From: Chrysochromulina tobinii
Taxonomy: Eukaryota; Haptophyta; Prymnesiales; Chrysochromulinaceae
Length of the DNA: 64,000 nt
Reading direction: 5' to 3'
NCBI GenBank assembly: GCA_001275005.1
Contig: JWZX01003345.1
Location: 1-64,000 of the forward strand
Numbering within the stretch: position 1 is the stretch's first letter; the number at the start of each line of letters is the position of its first letter. The notes under the pieces were generated by a model. That model was not told the origin of the DNA and did not search any database. It was given only the letters and a program-made list of their open reading frames with translations. The translations under genes and the position numbers were made by a program. Positions 9,056 through 21,152 of this stretch are shown piece after piece.

Positions 9056-12000
9056 ATGGTTTTCTTTAAGAAAGATATATACAAATACCTTTTACCAAAT
9101 TTATTAGAAACTCAACGAATAAGTTTTTGTTGGTTTATCGAATTTGGTTTTCTTCAGGAACTTGAGAATTTTTCCGCAATAAGAGATTATCTTGATGAGT
9201 TGAAATTAAATTTGTCTGCACAACATTACAAAATTCGCCAGCCAAAGTATACTTTGGCTGAGGCACGTCGTCGTGAGACAACATATAGCGTAAGAGTATA
9301 TACGCTTGCCCAATTAGTTTACCTGGACGGTTCTAAAGAGAAACCGAAATGAAGTTCTACTATGTGATATCCCGTTAATGACTAATGAAGGGACCTTTCT
9401 GGTAAATGGTATTGAACGAGTTATCATTAACCAGATTGTACGAAGTCCAGGCATTTATTATAAAACTGAAATCGATAAACAAAACTATCGTTATTATACG
9501 GCTAGTTTAATTTCAAATCGTGGAACATGGGTTAAATTTGAAATGGACAAGGATGAATTAATCTCAGTCAAAATAGATAAAGCTAAGAAACTATCGGTAT
9601 ATGTGTTTTTTAAAGCTATTGGATTATTTGATAATGAGATTTTCAATACTTTAGATAATCCTGAGTATTTTCAAAATTCGTTTAAAGAGTATGAAAACTT
9701 TTCTCTAGAAGAGGCTTTTTTAGAGGTTTATACAAAATTAAAACCTGGAGAACCCGCTAGTATTAAAGCTGGTCAACAAATATTGTATTCGAGATTCTTT
9801 GACCCTAAGCGTTATGATCTTGGTTATGTAGGACGTTACAAAATAAACAAGCGTTTGGGTTTAGATGTCCAAAATAATATACACATTCTAACATCTAAGG
9901 ATATTTTACAAATTGTTAACGAACTAATCAATTTCCGCATAGCACCTACGTTAGAAGATGATATTGACCATTTAGGTAATCGCAGAGTTAGGTCGGTCGG
10001 TGAATTATTACAAAACCAAATTCGTGTAGGTTTAAGCCGGCTTGAACGGATCGCGCAAGAGCGTATGAGTATTTGTGAACAAAAGTATCTCCGTGTTAAT
10101 GTCTTGGTGAACCCTAAACCCTTAGTTTCATCCATTCGAGAATTTTTTGGGTCCAACCCCCTTTCACAATTTATGGATCAAACTAATCCATTAGCCGAAT
10201 TGACTCATAAACGGAGACTATCCGTGTTAGGGCCAGGAGGGATAACACGCGATCGTGCAGGCTTTGCTGTTCGTGATATTCACCCTAGCCAATATGGTCG
10301 AATTTGTCCTATTGAGACTCCAGAAGGACCAAATGCCGGTCTAATAGGATCACTCTCTACCTATGGACGCGTAAATTCCTATGGTTTTATTGAAACACCC
10401 TTTTATAAAGTTAAATACGGTAAAGTTCTTCAAAGGACTTTTCCAATATACTTGGATGCTACTTCTGAGGATAAGTACCGACTTGCTGCAGGTGATTTAG
10501 AAATAAGAGAAGATGGTTTTATTAAGAATAATACTGTACCTGTACGTTACCGCCAGGGGTTATTTAGCGTACCCGCAGGGGAGGTAGACTATATAGCCGT
10601 TTCTCCTATACAAGTAGTGTCGTTAGCAACGTCACTTATACCTTTCTTAGAACACGATGACGCGAACCGGGCCCTTATGGGCTCAAATATGCAACGTCAA
10701 TCTGTACCACTGCTATACCCGGAGGCTCCACTAGTAGGTACAGGTTTAGAGGGGCAAACTGCTAGAGACTCTGGTATGACTGTGTTAAGTGTTGGTTATG
10801 GAAAAGTAATACGTATAAATGGCGGAAAAATTTTTATCAAGGATAAAAATTATGTAATTTTTACTTATAACTTAACTAAATACCAACGTTCTAATCAGGA
10901 TACTTGTATAAACCAGAGGCCTCTAGTTGGTATTAACGAAAAAGTTTTAACCGGCCAAATTATAGCAGATGGGGCTTCTACTGAAGGAGGTGAGTTATCT
11001 GTAGGTCAGAATATCTTAATCGCTTATATGCCGTGGGAAGGATATAACTATGAAGACGCTTTTGTTATAAGCGAGCGACTAATTTATGATGATTATATAC
11101 TTCTTTACATATTGAGAAGTTTGTAATCGAAATTCGCCAAACTAAATTAGGGATGGAAGAGGTTACTCGAGACCTTCCGAATGTTAGTGAACATTCTATT
11201 CGACATTTGGACAAAAACGGTATTATACGAATAGGTACTTGGGTTAACTCTGGAGATACCTTAGTCGGGAAAGTAACTCCCAAAGGGGAATCTGATTATC
11301 CACCCGAAGGTAAGTTATTGCGGGCGATTTTTGGTGAAAAGTCTCGTGATGTTAGAAATACATCATTAAAATTACCTCATGGGACATCCGGTCGTGTTTT
11401 AGATGTAAAAATTTTTTCTAGAAGTAATAGAGATGATTTACCCCCGGGAACAGACGAAGTATTAAAAGTCTATATCGCACAAACAAGAAAAATTCAAATA
11501 GGGGATAAAATGGCCGGTCGACATGGAAATAAAGGAATTATCTCAAAAATTTTACCCCGTGAAGATATGCCTTTTCTACCAGATGGGACGCCTGTTGATA
11601 TGATTTTAAACCCACTAGGAGTACCTTCCAGAATGAATGTTGGCCAACTTTTTGAATGCCTTCTTGGGTTTGCTGTGCATAATTTGGGTGTCAGATGTAA
11701 AATTGTACCCTTTGATGAAATGTATGGCTCTGAAGCTTCAAGAGCACTTATAAATAAAAAATTAAAAGAAGCAGCTCATGAAAAAAAGTGGGTTTTTGCA
11801 AGCGAACACCCAGGAAAAATGGTTTTACGCGACGGTCGTACAGGGAAAAATTTTGAAAACCCTATAACGGTCGGTCAAGCTTACATGTTGAAATTGGTTC
11901 ATTTAGTTGATGATAAAATTCATGCGCGTTCTACTGGACCTTATTCGTTAGTTACCCAGCAGCCTCTTGGTGGTCGTGCACAACAAGGAGGGCAAAGGTT

Positions 12001-12388
12001 AGGTGAAATGGAAGTTTGGGCATTAGAAGCTTTTGGTGCTGCGTATACACTACAAGAATTGTTAACTATTAAGTCTGATGATATGCAAGGTCGTAATGAA
12101 ACCTTAAATGCTATTGTTAAGGGTTTACCTATACCTCGTCCAGGGATTCCAGAGTCATTTAAAGTTTTAATGCGTGAATTACAAGCATTATGTTTGGACG
12201 TTGCCACATATAAACTAAATATTCAAGATAATATAAAACTGCAAGATTATGAGATTAATTTAATGAGTGAAGTCTCAGAAGATAAGGAAAATTCAACTAT
12301 CGATATCAACCTACCAAAGTTAGTTTTAGATCCGTCAATCTCAAATAGTATGCTCTCTAACCAAGGCGAAGAAAAAGGCTATCTTTAA
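9056..12388 (+). CDS. rpoB: RNA polymerase beta subunit, interrupted by two apparent frame shifts
   Basis: Beta subunit of the plastid-encoded RNA polymerase. The sequence is split into three overlapping pieces that together give a full RpoB. Piece 1 (9056-9352) ends after [19 protein letters not shown]. Piece 2 (about 9351-11100) starts [20 protein letters not shown] and includes [18 protein letters not shown] and YEDAFVISE. Piece 3 (about 11100-12388) continues [22 protein letters not shown] and contains [16 protein letters not shown]. No domain is missing. The first break is +1 (one surplus base near 9350); the second is a missing base near 11090-11098. rpoC1 follows after 62 nt. Sequence error is the simplest explanation; real subunit fission is less likely because the breaks lie inside conserved motifs. 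Confidence 0.93.
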
Positions 12389-12450
12389 CAGTCTTTCAAT
12401 TTTGGGTTAACTTCAACACCTCATGATGATATAAAATTGTTCCTTTTTTT

Positions 12451-14298
12451 ATGTTAGAAACCGATAGATCTTTTGACTACGTAAAAATTAATTTAGCCTC
12501 GCCAGCCAGAATAAGGGGTTGGGGGGAACGTACTTTGCCTGATGGGCAATGTATTGGAGAAGTGACAAAACCTGAAACTATAAACTATAGGACACTAAAG
12601 CCCGAAATGAGTGGTTTGTTTTGTGAACGAATCTTTGGTCCTGTAAATGATTGGGAATGCCATTGTGGTAAATATAAACGTGTGCGACATAAAGGAATAG
12701 TCTGTGAACGTTGTGGTGTAGAAGTTATTGAGTCTAATGTGCGACGTCATCGTATGGGTTTCGTGGAATTAGCATCTCCTGTTACACATGTTTGGTACGT
12801 TAAAGGTCGGCCGAGTAAAATTGCGCTAATTTTAAATATTTCATTAAAAGAGTTGGAGCAGGTGGTGTATTTTAACTCTTACATTGTCTTACAACCTGGA
12901 GCCAGTGGAGAGCTTTTTTATAAGCAATTGCTAGCAGAAACAGATTGGCAGGTTTTTGATAATACGAAAGCAGACAATAATGACATTGAAGTGGCCATCG
13001 GAGCAGAAGCAATCAAAAACCTTCTTAAAAGAATTGATTTGGAGCAGGAATCAAAAGAATTACGTTTGCTTATATCTTGTGTACGCGAATCTGATCGAGA
13101 AAAATTAATAAAACGCCTTCGCGTAATTGATCAATTTAGGGCATCTGGTTCTGATCCATCTTGGATGATATTAGATATAATACCAGTGTTACCACCAGAT
13201 CTTCGACCAATGGTTCAACTTGATGGGGGGCGCTTTGCAACTTCCGATCTTAATGATTTATATAGAAGGGTCATTAATCGAAATAATCGCCTAGCTCGTT
13301 TACAAGAAATTCTTGCTCCGGAACTTATTATTCGAAATGAAAAACGCATGCTTCAAGAAGCTGTTGATGCACTTATTGATAATGGTAAACGTGGTAGAGC
13401 GGTTTTTGGACTAAACAATCGACCTCTTAAATCCTTATCAGATATTATTGAAGGTAAACAGGGGCGTTTTCGCCAAAATTTACTTGGTAAGAGGGTTGAT
13501 TATTCAGGTAGGTCAGTAATTATTGTAGGTCCAGAGTTAAAATTAAACCAATGTGGATTACCTCGTGAAATGGCTATCGAACTATTTCAGCCCTTTGTTA
13601 TACACCGTTTAATTTATGAAGGTTTAGTAAATAATATTAAAGCGGCTAAAAATATTATTCAAAGTAACGAAGTTCTTGCCTGGGAGATTTTAGAGCAAGT
13701 AATGACAGGCCATCCAATTTTATTGAATCGTGCTCCAACGTTGCACCGATTAGGTATTCAATCTTTTGAACCATTATTAGTAGAAGGTCGTGCAATCAAA
13801 TTACATCCTCTTGTATGCCCAGCATTTAATGCGGATTTTGATGGTGATCAAATGGCGGTACATATACCACTCTGCTTAGAAGCTCAAACGGAAGCGGGGA
13901 TGTTAATGCTTGCACCAAATAATTTTTTATCTCCTGCAACGGGTGATCCAATTCTTACACCAAGCCAAGATATGGTACTTGGGTGCTATTATTTAACCGC
14001 AAATAACCCTACCCAACAAACAATAAAAGATCAATACTTTTATAGTTTCGATGATGTAATGAAAGCTTATCAGCAATCATTAATTAGTTTACATACATTT
14101 GTTTGGGTTCGTTATACGGACGTTATTGAAACAGAACTAGATAAGTCTCGTTTCTCTACTAAACAGGTTGAAAACCAAATTTTGTATTTATCTGAAGAAC
14201 TCCAAATTAAGACAGATTTACAAGGTAACACAATAACAAAATACCTTAAAACAAGCCCCGGTCGTATTCTTCTAAATAGTTCTTTTGAATATAACTAA
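12451..14298 (+). CDS. rpoC1: RNA polymerase beta' subunit, N-terminal part
   Basis: The 615-residue product is the N-terminal piece of beta', which is split into two genes in plastids and cyanobacteria. Visible landmarks: [20 protein letters not shown] at the start, the zinc-binding [20 protein letters not shown] (about residues 68-87), and the catalytic metal loop [14 protein letters not shown] (about 457-470) whose three aspartates bind Mg2+. It is intact. It lies between rpoB and rpoC2, with 22 nt before rpoC2, so all three form one operon. Confidence 0.97.
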   Translation: MLETDRSFDYVKINLASPARIRGWGERTLPDGQCIGEVTKPETINYRTLKPEMSGLFCERIFGPVNDWECHCGKYKRVRHKGIVCERCGVEVIESNVRRHRMGFVELASPVTHVWYVKGRPSKIALILNISLKELEQVVYFNSYIVLQPGASGELFYKQLLAETDWQVFDNTKADNNDIEVAIGAEAIKNLLKRIDLEQESKELRLLISCVRESDREKLIKRLRVIDQFRASGSDPSWMILDIIPVLPPDLRPMVQLDGGRFATSDLNDLYRRVINRNNRLARLQEILAPELIIRNEKRMLQEAVDALIDNGKRGRAVFGLNNRPLKSLSDIIEGKQGRFRQNLLGKRVDYSGRSVIIVGPELKLNQCGLPREMAIELFQPFVIHRLIYEGLVNNIKAAKNIIQSNEVLAWEILEQVMTGHPILLNRAPTLHRLGIQSFEPLLVEGRAIKLHPLVCPAFNADFDGDQMAVHIPLCLEAQTEAGMLMLAPNNFLSPATGDPILTPSQDMVLGCYYLTANNPTQQTIKDQYFYSFDDVMKAYQQSLISLHTFVWVRYTDVIETELDKSRFSTKQVENQILYLSEELQIKTDLQGNTITKYLKTSPGRILLNSSFEYN

Positions 14299-14320
14299 AC
14301 CCCTTAAACAATAAATTTTA

Positions 14321-17300
14321 ATGATAAATAAAGAGTTACCACCTCGATTTGTTTTTAACAATGAGGTTATAAATAAAAAGAAGTTACAACGATTAATGTC
14401 GTTAACATTTCATAATTATGGTGTAACCAAATCGTCACTAATTGCGGATAAAGTTAAAAATTTAACTTTTCATTATGCAACGATGTCAGGTATTTCTTTG
14501 AGTATAGAAGATCTTCGTGTACCTTTTAGAAAAAGAGGTTTGATTGGTATGACAAGTGACGAGGTTGACATTACGGAGGAAAATTACAAAAGTGGTAATA
14601 TTACGACTGTAGAACGATTTCAAAAAGTTATCGATATTTGGAATAACGCAAATAACTCTTTAAAAGAAGACGTATTAACATATTTTCGGGAGAGTGATCC
14701 GCTTAACTCTTTATACATAATGGCTTTTTCCGGAGCGCGAGGAAATATTTCTCAAGTTCGTCAACTGGTTGGTATGCGAGGGTTGATGGCAGATCCCCAA
14801 GGGCAAATTATTGACTTACCCATTAAAAGTAATTTTCGTGAAGGATTAAAGGTTACGGAATACATTATCTCTTCTTATGGTGCTAGAAAAGGTCTTGTGG
14901 ATACAGCGCTACGAACTGCCGATTCTGGTTATTTAACGCGCCGGTTAGTCGACGTTGCCCAAGATATAATTGTTCGGGAGGAAGATTGTTTAACACAAGA
15001 AGGATTATCTTTAGACGATTTATTTAAAAAATATAAGACGGACTCTACTTTTAAGGAAAAGCTTATTGGGCGACTACTATTAAAAAGTGTGACAGGCCAA
15101 ATAAATAACGAGACAAAATCGTGGGTGGCAAATACCGAAATAGATAATTCAGTTGCAACGATTTTCCTGAATTTAGGCTTGAAGGAATTAGACGTTCGTT
15201 CACCATTAACCTGTAACGCACTACGCTCCATATGTCGTAAATGTTATGGTTGGCATTTATCATATTCAAAAATCGTTGATTTAGGAGAAGCCGTTGGTAT
15301 CCTTGCTGCTCAGTCTATCGGAGAACCTGGAACTCAATTAACAATGCGAACTTTTCACACAGGAGGTGTATTTTCAGGTGATTTAACAAAACAAATCCGC
15401 GCACCCTTTTCAGGCACCGTTAGTTACCAATTATACTTACCTAATCGAATTGTTCGTACAATTCATGGTGAAAAGGGATTCTCGTTAGTAGAGAAGGTTA
15501 AATTAAAAATTGAAAACAACAGATCAACGTATTGTTCCGTGGACATACCATCCAATGCTCTATTATTAGTAAATAATGGGCAAAAAGTATATCCAAACCA
15601 AGTGCTAGCAGAAATTAAAAAAGATGCTAATTTAATCTTAGAAGAAGAACGAAGTGATATCTTTACGGAGCTTTCCGGTGAAGTTTTTTTTCAAAATATT
15701 AAGGTGGCAGAAAACCTTGACGGTGATAACGCAATTAAAAAAATAAGTACATCAACGGGTCTCGTTTGGGTTCTCAACGGAACTCGTTGGGTATTTCCCG
15801 GTTCCGTAGATTTATGTATTAAGGTTGGGCAAAAATTTCGTAAAAACGATACAATTGCTGACCAAAAGATAGTAAATAACTATTCAGGTGTCGTTAAATT
15901 TGAAAAGGATTTCCTTAATGAAGGGATTCGTGTAGTAAATTCTTCTATGCTTTTAGAAAATGGTTTAATAAGCGAAGTTAAAGGACAGAACGATATATTA
16001 AAAATAACAACATCGGCTGGCGAAAAGGTGTTTAAACTTAATATAAAAAATAAAGAGCTCCTTAAACATGGCCAGACGATAGCTACTTTAGTAGATGATT
16101 CTTACAAAACGGAAACGGGGGGCGTTCTTTATTATTCAACGGCACACCCAAAAACAAAGAAAAAACGTAAAACAAAAAAACTTTTTACCGGATTCTTATA
16201 TTGGATACCCGAGGAAACCCACCAACTAGATCAAGCGGAGCTTGAGAATCTAAAGATTAAAGATGGTAGCTATGTTAAAAAAGATACACCTCTTTTACCA
16301 AATGTAGTTTCTCAAATATCAGGAATTGCTTATATTGACGTAACTACGTCAGAATTAGTTATAAAACCAGGCGAATTATACCAATTAAGTGACGATATAG
16401 AGGTCTTTGACAAAACAAATCGCTTTGTTAATCCGGGAGAAGTAATTTTCCATAAGACTACAGATATTTTCATACAAAAATTCTGTTATGTGGAATTTTT
16501 GAAATTTTCAGGCCGTAGATATATGTTACTTCGCCCTGTAATAAAGTATAAAATTCCTCATGATAAAGGGTTTCTTATGCAACACCGTTTTTTCCCAAAT
16601 GATAACAATAGGGGAACCGCTTTCCGAACTGTAAAAAGGATCTTTTACAAAGAGGGGGAACGTATCAAATCAAATAGCGGTGGGGTTGATCTGCTTAAAA
16701 CTTTTATTGTTTTAGAAATTAAAGATCAAAACCCTGGCTTAGATGCTTACGTCGAGTATTTGGCGACAGGCATAAATACTATTAATTTAAATCATAAACT
16801 AAAAATTGAGTTAGTTGAAACTTTAAAATTAAATGACAATATTCTAAATAATGTAAAAGGTGAAAATTCCCTTTATGTAAACTATTTAATACACCAAAAC
16901 CAATATATTAACCGACATACCGTAATTGCAAAATTAGAAATCTTAGGTCAATCGGGTGGTACGTTAGTGGGTATTGATAAAACGAATACTAGTGTTGCTA
17001 TTTTAGTTTTAAAAGAAAGCGATCTTAAAAGTTTCGTTTATAACGGTACGGACACTAATGAACAATTAGTTGTTCAACAAGGTGATCTTGTTAGGGTAGG
17101 TACTTCTTTAACAACAAGCTTACGCTCTAAATACGCCGGCCAGGTCTACAAAATCACGGAGAATTTAATTTATATTCGTCTTGGAAGGCCATATCTTATT
17201 TCTGAAGGTACGGTATTGCGCGCCGGAAACAAATCTCTCGTTGAGAAATCTGATTTACTTGCTACCCTTGTGTATGACAAACTTAAAACAGTTGATATTG

Positions 17301-18130
17301 TTCAAGGTTTACCTAAAGTCGAAGAAATTTTGGAAGCTAGAAAAATTAAAAATGGATGTTTATTATCTCCACATGAGGGTAAGGCGTTCAAAAAAGAAAA
17401 CAGCATCGAAATATTAACTCCTACGGATTCAATTATAAAAATCGATATTTCTGCTCAAGTAAAAGTTAATTTTGATAATGGTAAATGGGTTAATTTTCTA
17501 GAACCTTTGACGGATGGTCCTATTAGCCCGCACGATAAACTTGAGATTTTATTTAATTATTATCAACTCACTAATCCAGTACATGTTGCTTGCAAAAAAA
17601 GTTTTAAACATTTGCAACTATTCCTTGTAAGTGAAGTTCAACGTACATATTTTTCCCAAGGTGTTCAAATTGCCGATAAACACATAGAAATTATTGTAAA
17701 GCAGATGACTTCAAAAGTGCGCGTTTATTATGGGGGAGACACCACTTTACTACCTGGCGAAATATTAGATATTAATCAAGCGGAAATGCTTACAAAAGCC
17801 GCTTTAACCGCTAACGAAGAACCTCCAGTTTACCGACCCATGTTGCTTGGTTTAACTAAGGCTTCTTTAAACAGTGATAGCTTTATTTCTGCGGCAAGTT
17901 TCCAAGAAACTACAAGAGTCTTGACCGAAGCTGCTATCGAAGGGAAAAAAGATTGGCTTAATGGATTAAAAGAGAATGTAATTATAGGTCGTTTAATCCC
18001 GGCGGGTACAGGTTTTAATTGTTTTGAAAACCTTAAAAAAACCGGAAAAGACAAATTTGTAAACCTTAGAATACGCCCATCAAAGGATGATAAGTTAAAA
18101 TCTTTTATCTTAGAAGCAAGGTCCGAGTAG
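14321..18130 (+). CDS. rpoC2: RNA polymerase beta'' subunit (C-terminal part of beta')
   Basis: The 1269-residue product is the C-terminal piece of the bacterial beta' subunit. Near the N-terminus are HNYGVTKSSLIADKVKNLTF and MAFSGARGNISQVRQLVGMRG, the latter from the F-bridge/trigger-loop region. RSPLTCNALRSICRKCYGWH holds cysteines of a zinc site. SIGEPGTQLTMRTFHTGG marks the trigger loop. A long variable middle (about 380-1000, a plastid/cyanobacterial insert) precedes the conserved end VQGLPKVEEILEAR...AASFQETTRVLTEAAIEGKKD. It ends the rpo operon and is followed by a perfect hairpin. Confidence 0.97.
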   Translation: MINKELPPRFVFNNEVINKKKLQRLMSLTFHNYGVTKSSLIADKVKNLTFHYATMSGISLSIEDLRVPFRKRGLIGMTSDEVDITEENYKSGNITTVERFQKVIDIWNNANNSLKEDVLTYFRESDPLNSLYIMAFSGARGNISQVRQLVGMRGLMADPQGQIIDLPIKSNFREGLKVTEYIISSYGARKGLVDTALRTADSGYLTRRLVDVAQDIIVREEDCLTQEGLSLDDLFKKYKTDSTFKEKLIGRLLLKSVTGQINNETKSWVANTEIDNSVATIFLNLGLKELDVRSPLTCNALRSICRKCYGWHLSYSKIVDLGEAVGILAAQSIGEPGTQLTMRTFHTGGVFSGDLTKQIRAPFSGTVSYQLYLPNRIVRTIHGEKGFSLVEKVKLKIENNRSTYCSVDIPSNALLLVNNGQKVYPNQVLAEIKKDANLILEEERSDIFTELSGEVFFQNIKVAENLDGDNAIKKISTSTGLVWVLNGTRWVFPGSVDLCIKVGQKFRKNDTIADQKIVNNYSGVVKFEKDFLNEGIRVVNSSMLLENGLISEVKGQNDILKITTSAGEKVFKLNIKNKELLKHGQTIATLVDDSYKTETGGVLYYSTAHPKTKKKRKTKKLFTGFLYWIPEETHQLDQAELENLKIKDGSYVKKDTPLLPNVVSQISGIAYIDVTTSELVIKPGELYQLSDDIEVFDKTNRFVNPGEVIFHKTTDIFIQKFCYVEFLKFSGRRYMLLRPVIKYKIPHDKGFLMQHRFFPNDNNRGTAFRTVKRIFYKEGERIKSNSGGVDLLKTFIVLEIKDQNPGLDAYVEYLATGINTINLNHKLKIELVETLKLNDNILNNVKGENSLYVNYLIHQNQYINRHTVIAKLEILGQSGGTLVGIDKTNTSVAILVLKESDLKSFVYNGTDTNEQLVVQQGDLVRVGTSLTTSLRSKYAGQVYKITENLIYIRLGRPYLISEGTVLRAGNKSLVEKSDLLATLVYDKLKTVDIVQGLPKVEEILEARKIKNGCLLSPHEGKAFKKENSIEILTPTDSIIKIDISAQVKVNFDNGKWVNFLEPLTDGPISPHDKLEILFNYYQLTNPVHVACKKSFKHLQLFLVSEVQRTYFSQGVQIADKHIEIIVKQMTSKVRVYYGGDTTLLPGEILDINQAEMLTKAALTANEEPPVYRPMLLGLTKASLNSDSFISAASFQETTRVLTEAAIEGKKDWLNGLKENVIIGRLIPAGTGFNCFENLKKTGKDKFVNLRIRPSKDDKLKSFILEARSE

Positions 18131-18163
18131 AGAATTCAACCAAAGCAAATTTTTTAATCACTG

Positions 18164-18204
18164 ATTAAAGCCAAATGCAATTAGTGATGGCATTTGGCTT
18201 TAAT
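18164..18204. terminator. Hairpin between convergent rpoC2 and rps2
   Basis: A perfect 15-bp inverted repeat, arms ATTAAAGCCAAATGC (18164-18178) and GCATTTGGCTTTAAT (18190-18204), separated by 11 bases. It lies between the converging rpoC2 and rps2 genes and can serve as a 3'-end signal for either. Confidence 0.7.
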
Positions 18205-18260
18205 ATTTGTATTTACTAGAAGTTTAAATCCTTATTAAAGTCACAGAAACATTCATTAAT

Positions 18261-18950
18261 TTAAACTGAAGTTTGTTTACCAGTAATAATGGCGTCTGAT
18301 AATGTTGAAATGATTAATTTAATTGAACGAACTGCATCATCGTTCGCAGGAATTGGGATATCCACCATTCCAGGATCACAGTTAGTATCAAGAATAGCTA
18401 TAACCGTAATGCCAAGCTTTCTACATTCTGCTATTGCCGTACTTTCGCGCTTAGGGTCAACCACTATAGCAATATCCGGAACTTGAACCATTTCAGTCAA
18501 ACCACCTAAATTATTTTTAAGTTTATCGTGCTCACGACGTAGAAGAGCAGCTTCTTTTTTAGGTAACCTATCTAGTTCCCCACTAGCTTCGCGCTGGTTT
18601 AAGTCTTTTAGATAATCCACTCGCCCTTGAACAGTTGACCAATTTGTTAGAGTACCCCCTAACCAACGGTTATCCACAAAGAAGCTACCACATTTTGTAG
18701 CCTCTTCCGCAATAATATTTTTTGCTTGGCGTTTTGTTCCGGTAAAAAGGAAAGTTTTTCCTTCTTTTGCGGCTTTCTGAACATAATTGTAGGCATGACT
18801 CAATAATCGAGCTGTCTGAACAAGATCAGTAACATGAATACCGTTTTGTTCCGTATAAATATAAGGAAACATCTTTGGATTCCACCTGCTAGACTGGTGG
18901 CCAAAGTGCACTCCGGCGTCTAATAATTCTCCTAGTGTAACTAAAGTCAT
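18261..18950 (-). CDS. rps2: 30S ribosomal protein S2
   Basis: Small-subunit ribosomal protein. The 229-residue product is a typical S2: [27 protein letters not shown] at the N-terminus, [31 protein letters not shown] (about 92-105) and the C-terminal [23 protein letters not shown]. It lies downstream of rps4 on the same strand (85 nt gap). Intact and ordinary. Confidence 0.96.
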   Translation of the reverse strand: MTLVTLGELLDAGVHFGHQSSRWNPKMFPYIYTEQNGIHVTDLVQTARLLSHAYNYVQKAAKEGKTFLFTGTKRQAKNIIAEEATKCGSFFVDNRWLGGTLTNWSTVQGRVDYLKDLNQREASGELDRLPKKEAALLRREHDKLKNNLGGLTEMVQVPDIAIVVDPKRESTAIAECRKLGITVIAILDTNCDPGMVDIPIPANDDAVRSIKLIISTLSDAIITGKQTSV

Positions 18951-19035
18951 AAAATTTTGTTAGTTGTTGGTTGAGCTAAGTAACTTGATTAATAATTTGC
19001 AATTTACGTAAAAAAAATTTAGAACAGCATTCGTA

Positions 19036-19644
19036 TTAAATTTTACGCGAGTAAAACTCAACGACAAAAAGTTCATTCAATTTTAATGCAATCCATTCAC
19101 GTTCGATTATACCTAAGACTTTTCCCTTCAAACTTTTTTTATCGAAGTCTAGATTTTGTGGTACATTTGATAAGGCCGGTAATTCTAAATTTTTTGTAAT
19201 TAATTGCTTAGAAGCAGAAGAATCCTTTACCCCAACCATGTCACCTGGTTGACATTGATAGCCTGGAATCGAAACACACGAATTATTAATAGTAATATGC
19301 TTATGACCCACGAGTTGTCGAGCTGCTGCAATAGTAGGAGCCATACCTAAGCGGAAAATTACTGTATCTAAACGCATTTCTAACAACTGTAAAAGTATGG
19401 GGCCAGTCGCACCTTTTATTTTTTTAGCTTGGCGTATGTAATTTATCAATTGTTTTTCGCTAATCCCGTAATTAAAACGAAGTTTCTGCTTTTCTTCTAA
19501 TCGAATAGCATATTGAGTTAACTTTTTTTGCGTCGCACCATGTTGGCCTGGACGTTGTGTTAATTTACTTTTCTTACTTGTTAAGCCGGGTAAATCACCT
19601 AACCTCCTTGTAATTCGTAATTTTGCACCTGTATAGCGAGCCAT
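19036..19644 (-). CDS. rps4: 30S ribosomal protein S4
   Basis: Small-subunit assembly protein that binds 16S rRNA. The 202-residue product begins [24 protein letters not shown] and contains the S4 RNA-binding domain with [32 protein letters not shown] (about 87-118). Length is usual for plastid S4. It is divergent from atpI across a 342-nt gap and probably co-transcribed with rps2. Confidence 0.96.
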   Translation of the reverse strand: MARYTGAKLRITRRLGDLPGLTSKKSKLTQRPGQHGATQKKLTQYAIRLEEKQKLRFNYGISEKQLINYIRQAKKIKGATGPILLQLLEMRLDTVIFRLGMAPTIAAARQLVGHKHITINNSCVSIPGYQCQPGDMVGVKDSSASKQLITKNLELPALSNVPQNLDFDKKSLKGKVLGIIEREWIALKLNELFVVEFYSRKI

Positions 19645-19986
19645 AACTTTTATAGGATTATTTTCATTATTTATCTATTCAATCTAGCACAAATTTAAGA
19701 AAAATAAAAGCATCAACTCCTAAAAAATTATATCAAGAGCAACATTACAATTATTTGCTTTTGTAATAAAAAAATTTTTAATCGCGTAATATAAATTACA
19801 GCTATACCGAAAAATTTATTTTTGATAATAACCAAAGACCATATAGCGCACAAAAAGTTGAACACACTTACTTGTTTTTAAATTATCCGGTAATTTTATT
19901 TATGTACCTTTAACCATGATCTAGGTATACTTAAAAATAGGAAACAATAAAATTTGCACTATTCACGCCGAACTATATAATTGTCT
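19645..19986. other. Intergenic region between divergent rps4 and atpI
   Basis: About 340 AT-rich bases that must carry the promoters for rps4-rps2 (leftward) and the atp operon (rightward). I see no ORF, RNA gene or strong repeat, and no box pair convincing enough to mark as a promoter. Confidence 0.5.
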
Positions 19987-20688
19987 ATGTTTTTTTCGTT
20001 AGCTGAGGTTGAAGTAGGTACACATTTATATTGGAACATTGCTGGTTTAACAGTACACGGGCAAGTTCTAATAGTAACATGGTTGGTAATAGCTATTCTC
20101 TTAGGTGTAGCTATTGTTGGTACACAAAACATGCAACAAGTTCCGAAAGGCCTGCAAAATTTCGTTGAGTTAGTTTATGAGTACGTTTCCGGTATTGCTA
20201 AAGATCAAATGGGTGAGTACGAATACCGTACATGGACACCTTATATTGGAACGTTGTTCCTATTTATCTTTGTTGCAAACTGGTTAGGTGCTCTAGTGCC
20301 TTGGAAGCTTATTAAGCTGCCAGAAGGTGAATTAGCTGCTCCAACAAATGATATTAATACTACCGTAGCTTTATCTTTACTAACATCGATAAGTTATTTC
20401 TATGGTGGATTTAAAGCAAAGGGTTTAGGGTTTTTTGCGCGTTACATATCACCGACACCAATATTTCTACCAATTAATATTTTAGAAGATTTTACAAAAC
20501 CTCTTTCGTTAAGTTTCCGATTATTCGGTAACGTCTTAGCGGATGAAATCGTAGTATCTGTTTTATGTCTACTAGTACCTCTTATTATACCTCTTCCTGT
20601 AATGGCTTTAGGTATCTTCGCAAGTTCCGTACAGGCGTTAGTTTTTGCTACCCTTTCGGCAGCGTATATTACGGAAATAATCGAGTAA
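19987..20688 (+). CDS. atpI: ATP synthase F0 subunit a
   Basis: Membrane subunit forming the proton half-channels against the c-ring in the thylakoid. From the ATG at 19987 it has 233 residues (an in-frame TTG lies two codons earlier). At least five hydrophobic helices are visible. The key arginine helix is present as [19 protein letters not shown] (about 165-183), and the protein ends AAYITEIIE. First gene of the atpI-H-G-F-D-A cluster, the order of cyanobacteria and red plastids. Confidence 0.97.
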   Translation: MFFSLAEVEVGTHLYWNIAGLTVHGQVLIVTWLVIAILLGVAIVGTQNMQQVPKGLQNFVELVYEYVSGIAKDQMGEYEYRTWTPYIGTLFLFIFVANWLGALVPWKLIKLPEGELAAPTNDINTTVALSLLTSISYFYGGFKAKGLGFFARYISPTPIFLPINILEDFTKPLSLSFRLFGNVLADEIVVSVLCLLVPLIIPLPVMALGIFASSVQALVFATLSAAYITEIIE

Positions 20689-20798
20689 TCTAGTACAAAC
20701 TAAAAAATTACTTATAACAGCTCTTTTTTGAGTTTTTTAAGTAAAAAGAAATTTGTTAATTTCATAAACATCGAATTATAAAAACTTAACTATAATAA

Positions 20799-21053
<255 letters not shown>

Positions 21054-21152
21054 TTTTTTTAGATGCGCTTAGTTTGTAACTAAGCGCTCTTTTCCACAAG
21101 TCGCACACTTAGCTTTGCCTAAGTTTAAATAAATTATTCACGATAAATCTAA

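Noticed and set aside
9836-10156. Minus-strand open frame opposite rpoB, and many similar ones opposite atpA, dnaK, tufA, rpoC2 and others
   Set aside because: They lie entirely inside secure genes on the other strand and have no recognisable protein content; they are by-products of the coding strand.
11153-12388. Treating the last rpoB piece as an independent split-gene subunit
   Set aside because: The start would fall inside a conserved RpoB motif, and upstream residues of that motif are present in the same frame before the ATG.
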